Source: Candidatus Altarchaeales archaeon WOR_SM1_86-2 (GTDB lineage: Archaea; Altiarchaeota; Altiarchaeia; IMC4; MCBC01). Taken from it: a stretch of 9,441 nt of DNA. This document shows positions 5,261-9,441 of the stretch, piece after piece (position 1 is the stretch's first letter; every line of letters begins with the position of its first letter). A program made the translations under genes and the position numbers. The notes beneath the pieces are model-generated. The model had not been told where the DNA came from, did not search any database, and was given only the letters and a program-made list of their open reading frames with translations. The DNA lies in assembly GCA_001723855.1 (NCBI GenBank), contig MCBC01000037.1, positions 1 to 9,441 on the forward strand, read 5' to 3'.

Positions 5261-6853
5261 CTATTCTTTTCCTCTCCACTCTTTTACCCGAAAGACCAGG
5301 GTGGCATATTTAGGGGTCTTTATCCCGGGGATCTGGATCCGTTGTAAATCTATGGGAGATACCAATTTTAGAAAATTCGCGGAAAGATGATCTATGGTCT
5401 TTCCGTTGACCACGAGGAGGCTCGCCTCATTTGCCTTGGCAAATTTTATGATATCTTCATAAGACCCCTTGGGCAGGTGAATAAACTCCCCATCCGCATA
5501 AAATGCAAGCCGGGCGAACTCATGCTGCCCTATAATCACAGAATGGGCGTAACCGTTATGGTTTAGCCACAAACCGATCTCCTTGAGCTCCAATTTGTCT
5601 TTTCTGTTGGGGGCCCAGGCCATTGAGAGCAAAGGAATGCATATCACAAGGAGTAAAACAGGGGTCACCCAACGAACAGCCCAATGTCTTAAAGCGAAAT
5701 CCCTCTCCTTTATCCACAAAATTGCCCTCTCTTTTAACTCCACAAACCCCACTCCACTCCAGATCAAGGACGTAACGACTAAGTACAAAGGATGTCTAGT
5801 AGAAAGATAATTGGAGAAGTTGAGATAGAGGAGAAAAACAGTTACCGAAACCACATAAATGGCAAATAGGAGAAATTCATCCTGGTGATACCCTATCTGC
5901 CTCCTTTTGATCAATCCAAGAAGAAAGAGAAGAAATAAGATGTTGAAGGCCTTCACTGTCTTATAGAGAATATGAAATAAGTAAAGGACAAAGCGGTGCT
6001 TTTTGGCAAGATAAAGAAAGCTACCTTCTTTTTGCGAAATGCCTTTCTCTTCTATTTCCTTTTCTAGGTTATTGATCATTTTGTGATCCGTTCCTAGCAA
6101 AACCTTATCACCCTTCGAGATCATACCTTCGGTTATGTTAATTCCTTTTTGAACAAGGATTAAACCAAAGAAGGCAAGGACGAAGATACAACCGGTCAAA
6201 AAAACTGAGAAAATAGCTAGGGCTTTCCTCCATGGGATATTATTTTTGAACCGATGCCAAAAAAGGAAAACCGTGAGGACTGCTAATAGAATCCATCCTT
6301 CAGTCCTTATTGAAGCAGACAACGGAGTAAAAAGACCGGCAAGGCCCATAAAAGCCGCTCTTCTTTCTTTTATTCCTATATATCCCAAACAAAGACTCGT
6401 GGTGTAGAACAATATAAAAGGAACATCTCTCAATACTTCTGCAGAATATTTGACTAAGTCGGGACACGTGCTATAAAAAATCGCAGTCCAGAGAGCCACT
6501 CTCCGATCAAATATACCCTTGGCCAAAATATATAAGGGTATTACCGTCAGAGCCCCACAGAAGGCTGAAACCCATTGTCCTGCGGTTACCCAATCGCCGA
6601 AAGCCTTTTGAAAAGGAACGATGAGGAATGGATACAGGCTGCGTGAAAAAGCTCCAAACCCTTCTGCATAAGCCCCTATCGAATAAAATTTTGCTACATG
6701 GATATATTTCATACCATCTCTGGCAACAACGGGGGTTTGTTCAATCGCCACCCATCTCACCAGCAGTGCCAGGAGAAAGAAAACTATCAACATAGAGTAG
6801 TTTTTTCCTTCCTCTCCCCTCATCGCCCTGTCTCTATATTCCCTTTCATTCAA
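5261..6853 (-). CDS. GT39/ArnT-like polytopic membrane glycosyltransferase
   Basis: A membrane protein of about 530 residues related to PMT/ArnT (GT39, GT-C fold) enzymes, which move a sugar from a polyprenyl-phosphate donor to an acceptor on the outer side of the inner membrane. The first membrane helix (about residues 21-35) is followed by a loop containing ARDGMKY (44-50), whose aspartate is at the position of the catalytic acid in this family. EVLRDVPF (139-146) is another typical segment. About ten or more further hydrophobic segments follow, and the last 115 or so residues are a soluble tail (IIGQHEFARLAFYADG onward). The start is uncertain. TTG 6853 has GGAG 6 nt upstream and is chosen here; ATG 6823 (ten codons later) is the alternative, and TTG 6859 is also in frame. 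It lies just downstream of a methyltransferase and ends before the longest gap. Acceptor and sugar are unknown; lipid A, glycan or protein are all possible. Confidence 0.85.
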   Translation of the reverse strand: MNEREYRDRAMRGEEGKNYSMLIVFFLLALLVRWVAIEQTPVVARDGMKYIHVAKFYSIGAYAEGFGAFSRSLYPFLIVPFQKAFGDWVTAGQWVSAFCGALTVIPLYILAKGIFDRRVALWTAIFYSTCPDLVKYSAEVLRDVPFILFYTTSLCLGYIGIKERRAAFMGLAGLFTPLSASIRTEGWILLAVLTVFLFWHRFKNNIPWRKALAIFSVFLTGCIFVLAFFGLILVQKGINITEGMISKGDKVLLGTDHKMINNLEKEIEEKGISQKEGSFLYLAKKHRFVLYLFHILYKTVKAFNILFLLFLLGLIKRRQIGYHQDEFLLFAIYVVSVTVFLLYLNFSNYLSTRHPLYLVVTSLIWSGVGFVELKERAILWIKERDFALRHWAVRWVTPVLLLVICIPLLSMAWAPNRKDKLELKEIGLWLNHNGYAHSVIIGQHEFARLAFYADGEFIHLPKGSYEDIIKFAKANEASLLVVNGKTIDHLSANFLKLVSPIDLQRIQIPGIKTPKYATLVFRVKEWRGKE

Positions 6854-6886
6854 AGACAACTCCGAAAATTCTCCATCTTTTCAAAA

Positions 6887-7690
6887 TCATTTCCTAGGCT
6901 CAGAAAGTATGAAGACTACCTGCCATGCTTGCCACTTTATAAATGGGAATTTCAATATTATTGAGTCCATTTTTTCCAAAATGGTCAGTGAACGACTGAA
7001 AAAACGTGTGTTTCGAAAAGGAACAGCCCCTAATACACACAAATGAAAAAAATTTATTTCAATTTTATCAAAGAAATCTTTTACTAACCCAAAATGCGAT
7101 TTACATAAGATATGACTAGCTTCCCATGGAGTTCTCAAATATGGGGTCATCTTTCTATATAGTCTTATGAATGGGTTATGTCCAAGTGCCTCTGTGCAAA
7201 TTACTTTTCCGTCTGGTTTAAGAACTCTTGCTATTTCAAAAAACCCCTTGTTGAGATTGATGTGATGCAGGACACCGTATTCTGAAATGATATCGAAATA
7301 ATTGTCATCAAAATGTAATGACTCAACGTCGCTAACATAGAAAGATGCGATCTTATCTAATCCTCCATTAATAGCCCTTCTTGTACAGTTTTTTATTGAA
7401 ATTTCTGAAATATCTATACCGATCACTTCTTTGGCACCAATTTTAGCGATAATAAAACTGTCATCTCCATTTCCGCAACCGTAATCCAAAACCTTTTTGC
7501 CTTTACAATTTTTTGCATACCAATCTAAAACAAATTTACGACTTTTCCGCTCAACCGAGTAAAACTTCATATTATTCCACAATGGATCTAATTTAGTTAT
7601 TTGTTCTATTTCAGGAGACCATCTTTGGTAAATTATTCCCTTCCTCAATCTATTGTGGAACTCCCTCTCTTTTTGCTTCCTTAATTCCAT
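6887..7690 (-). CDS. Class I SAM-dependent methyltransferase
   Basis: A 267-residue methyltransferase (Methyltransf_11/25 type). Residues 1-60 are charged and lack a recognised motif, with EFHNRL and PLWNNMKFYSVERKSRKF preceding the catalytic core. KKVLDYGCGNGDDSFIIAK (65-83) is the SAM-binding motif I. EVIGIDIS (88-95) carries the acidic ribose-contacting residue. FDIISEYGVLHHI (132-144) and ARVLKPDGKVI (154-164) are motifs II-III. The segment NPFIRLYRKMTPYLRT (172-187) is typical of methyltransferases found in LPS/EPS gene clusters (family recollection, not searched). The start ATG 7690 follows the GT4 stop by 12 nt, with AGGAAG about 8 to 10 nt upstream that overlaps the preceding TAG. Coding sequence here is AT-rich compared with the aminotransferase region. 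It is unrelated in detail to the other methyltransferase in this window. The acceptor is unknown, likely a sugar hydroxyl. Confidence 0.88.
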   Translation of the reverse strand: MELRKQKEREFHNRLRKGIIYQRWSPEIEQITKLDPLWNNMKFYSVERKSRKFVLDWYAKNCKGKKVLDYGCGNGDDSFIIAKIGAKEVIGIDISEISIKNCTRRAINGGLDKIASFYVSDVESLHFDDNYFDIISEYGVLHHINLNKGFFEIARVLKPDGKVICTEALGHNPFIRLYRKMTPYLRTPWEASHILCKSHFGLVKDFFDKIEINFFHLCVLGAVPFRNTRFFSRSLTILEKMDSIILKFPFIKWQAWQVVFILSEPRK

Positions 7691-7702
7691 GTATATTTCT
7701 TC

Positions 7703-8857
7703 CTAAAGTTGATATAGCTCCTTTATGATTCTCTTCACTACTATTTTTTCATCGAATTCCCTCTCTACTTTTGACCGGGAGTACGATCCGAATTGGGCTC
7801 TTTTCTTATCGTTGTTAATCAGTGCTTCTATGGCATCCGCTAATGCCTTAGGGTCCCTAGGAGGCACGAAATATCCATTCTTTCCATTCTCCACGGTCTC
7901 CCTACAGCCAACACTATTAGTTGTTATTATGGGCTTTCCGATAGCCATTGCTTCTAATAACACTCTAGGAACTCCTTCTCCATAATAAGAAGGTAATACC
8001 ACTATATCTGATAATGCGATCAATTCCTTTATATCCGTTCTAAAGTGACCCAGTATTTTCAAGTTTTTCGATCGTTTTTCCTTCAGATACTGCTCAGGGA
8101 CACTTTCTGGCGCGTCTTCCTCAAATGGTCCAACAAGAATAAATTTCCAGTCATAATACTTATACAAGATCTCAGACGCTTCAACAAATTCCTTTATTCC
8201 TTTAGACCACACTAACCTTGCCACTATCATTGAGCAGAGTTTCGTTGATTTCTTCATCTCCAATTCATTTCGAAGGTTCTCCAACAACCTCTTATTGAGA
8301 AACTCGTTTGAGTACTCTTCCAAATTTATACCACCACTCTTAATTAACAAAGCTTTGCCTGAGGAAACAAGCTTTTTTTCAACAAAGTATGATAAATCGT
8401 CAATATTTTGAAACCATATTTTATCAGAAAATTTGTTCGCTAATGAATATATTTTACATGTAATAATCTTTAATATTTTTGGCTTCAGACCGTTTGCATT
8501 TGAAAATATATATCCTAAACCAGAAACAAGTCCTACAACCCGTTTTATTCCAGCCAACTTAGCAGCAATAGAACCATAAATATTTGGTTTTATTGTCATT
8601 GTGTGGACAATATCAAATTTCTCCTTACGGAATATGTTGTATAAATTCATAAATAATTTAATGTCCTCAAACGAGCTGTAAAACCTATACATGGTCACCG
8701 GAATATGATGTGCACCCAAAGATTTAATCTTATCCACATATGGACCATCTGGCGTTATAGCATACACATCAATACCTGTTCTTACCAATGTTGAGATTAA
8801 TCCTTTTCTAAAGTGCCACATCGAAAAATCGTCATTGAGTATCAATGCAATTTTCAT
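7703..8857 (-). CDS. GT4 family glycosyltransferase (CapM/PglA-like)
   Basis: A 384-residue GT-B glycosyltransferase of family GT4, expected to add a sugar from a nucleotide donor to the lipid-linked glycan at the cytoplasmic face of the membrane. The N-terminal acceptor domain shows MKIALILNDDFSMWHFRKGL (1-20), FDIVHTMTIKPNIYGSIAAK (81-100) and VVGLVSGLGYIFS (107-119), the pattern of the CapM/PglA/WbnE-like group. The C-terminal donor domain shows ARLVWSKG (213-220; Arg and Lys for the diphosphate), FILVGPFEED (239-248), LGHFRTDI (269-276), and the E-x7-E element GEGVPRVLLEAM (293-304; E294, E302). GREFD-like tail motifs end the protein (EREFDEK near 368-374). The start ATG 8857 is 32 nt after the kinase stop, with AGGGA about 11 nt upstream. 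The gene is conspicuously AT-rich (13 GC in 60 bases at 8401-8460). Donor sugar cannot be deduced; HexNAc or hexose are both possible. Confidence 0.93.
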   Translation of the reverse strand: MKIALILNDDFSMWHFRKGLISTLVRTGIDVYAITPDGPYVDKIKSLGAHHIPVTMYRFYSSFEDIKLFMNLYNIFRKEKFDIVHTMTIKPNIYGSIAAKLAGIKRVVGLVSGLGYIFSNANGLKPKILKIITCKIYSLANKFSDKIWFQNIDDLSYFVEKKLVSSGKALLIKSGGINLEEYSNEFLNKRLLENLRNELEMKKSTKLCSMIVARLVWSKGIKEFVEASEILYKYYDWKFILVGPFEEDAPESVPEQYLKEKRSKNLKILGHFRTDIKELIALSDIVVLPSYYGEGVPRVLLEAMAIGKPIITTNSVGCRETVENGKNGYFVPPRDPKALADAIEALINNDKKRAQFGSYSRSKVEREFDEKIVVKRIIKELYQL

Positions 8858-8889
8858 TCTAAGTTACTTCCCTGCCACTTATTAACGAA

Positions 8890-9441
8890 TCACAAACATT
8901 CCCAGATAGCCCGTTTCACTCTTAATAGCGTCTCAGCAATATCCGTTTCTGTATTCATGACATAAACTCGACTTGTTGTATATTTTTGCTTAATCGTAGA
9001 CCTGTGTCTGCGCTTGAGATAGTCTTCGGAATCAAATTCATCCTCTCTCCTGGAAACATTTCTCTCAACAGCGATGTGAAGTGGAACATATAAATTAATA
9101 ACAATATCAGGTGGAGGAATTCTTCTGTATATTTTATATGAAGTGCTGGCCAAAAAACGAGTTAAGCCATTACCAAGCTTCTCAATTCTTCCCTTAAAAC
9201 TATCCATCGCACCAATTTCATAAGAAGGATAACGATCACATATCACAATCCCTCCCCGAGATGCCATTTCATGAGTTTTTTTGAGTAATTTTTCCCGATC
9301 ATGAGCTAACATAACGGAGCGAACATAATAAATTAACCCCCTCATGCGACTTATACGAACGCTATCAATGGTACCATTAATTTCAAATTCTCTTTCTATG
9401 TTTTCGCTCCTGTAATACGGCAATGCTCTTCGTAGTAGTGG
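8890..9441 (-). CDS. Thymidylate-kinase-like P-loop kinase, C-terminal part (runs off right edge)
   Basis: The reading frame is open to the window edge (Pro-Leu-Leu-Arg-Arg-Ala-Leu precede the first plausible start codon, a TTG at 9423), so about 183 C-terminal residues of a longer protein are seen. GIVICDRYPSYE is the DR(Y/H) motif of thymidylate kinases. PPDIVINLYVPLHIAVERNVSRREDE matches the TMPK segment in which a hydrophobic strand is followed by the lid arginines. The Walker A P-loop should lie beyond 9441. The spacing is looser than in housekeeping Tmk, with an added SFKGRIEKLGNGLTRFL region. Similar TMPK-like proteins are met in surface-polysaccharide loci, where their substrate is not established (recollection, not searched). 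The gene sits 32 nt upstream of the GT4 gene and reads the same way. It could phosphorylate a nucleotide, a sugar or a lipid precursor. A partial housekeeping tmk is unlikely in this setting. Confidence 0.75.
   Translation of the reverse strand, partial: PLLRRALPYYRSENIEREFEINGTIDSVRISRMRGLIYYVRSVMLAHDREKLLKKTHEMASRGGIVICDRYPSYEIGAMDSFKGRIEKLGNGLTRFLASTSYKIYRRIPPPDIVINLYVPLHIAVERNVSRREDEFDSEDYLKRRHRSTIKQKYTTSRVYVMNTETDIAETLLRVKRAIWECL

Noticed and set aside
1..9441. CRISPR arrays, insertion sequences, tRNA or rRNA genes
   Set aside because: No spaced direct repeats, transposase motifs or cloverleaf-like segments were found on reading both strands.

Overview
The window is a stretch of a bacterial surface-polysaccharide (O-antigen, capsule or EPS type) biosynthesis locus. 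All ten genes lie on the minus strand, so transcription reads from right (9441) to left (1). Most gaps are 12 to 45 nt, which suggests one operon or a few overlapping transcripts. Shine-Dalgarno-like sites and probable GTG and TTG starts fit a bacterium. Domain content and moderate GC are compatible with an anaerobic or environmental Gram-negative lineage (deltaproteobacterial-like), but the taxon cannot be fixed from sequence alone. No tRNA, rRNA, CRISPR array, insertion sequence or convincing intrinsic terminator was seen.

In transcription order: (1) the 3' part of a thymidylate-kinase-like P-loop kinase, cut by the right edge; (2) a GT4 glycosyltransferase of the CapM/PglA kind; (3) a class I SAM methyltransferase; (4) a GT39/ArnT-like polytopic membrane glycosyltransferase; (5) after the longest gap (about 124 nt, with small inverted repeats), a PglC/WcaJ-like phosphoglycosyl transferase that would start glycan assembly on a polyprenyl phosphate; (6, 7) the alpha and beta subunits of a thiamine-diphosphate E1-type 2-oxoacid dehydrogenase-like enzyme, with no E2 or E3 gene in view; (8) a DegT/DnrJ/EryC1-type PLP sugar aminotransferase; (9) a second SAM methyltransferase; (10) the 5' part of a FlaA1/CapD/PglF-like membrane nucleotide-sugar dehydratase or epimerase, cut by the left edge just at its NAD-binding loop. 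This last gene was read directly from codons because its GTG start and missing end make it easy to overlook.

A reasonable working model is as follows. The CapD-like enzyme makes a keto-sugar nucleotide, and the aminotransferase aminates a keto-sugar. The E1 pair may carry out an unusual ThDP-dependent step on the sugar or on a small acyl precursor. The PGT loads the first sugar phosphate on the lipid, the GT4 extends it, the GT39 adds a sugar from a lipid-linked donor on the outer face, and the methyltransferases decorate the product. No Wzx flippase, Wzy polymerase or ABC transporter is visible, so the locus must extend beyond the window. The most interesting element is the E1 alpha/beta plus aminotransferase cassette. 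Base composition is uneven: the GT4 and its methyltransferase neighbour are markedly AT-richer than the aminotransferase region, which suggests mosaic assembly by horizontal exchange.
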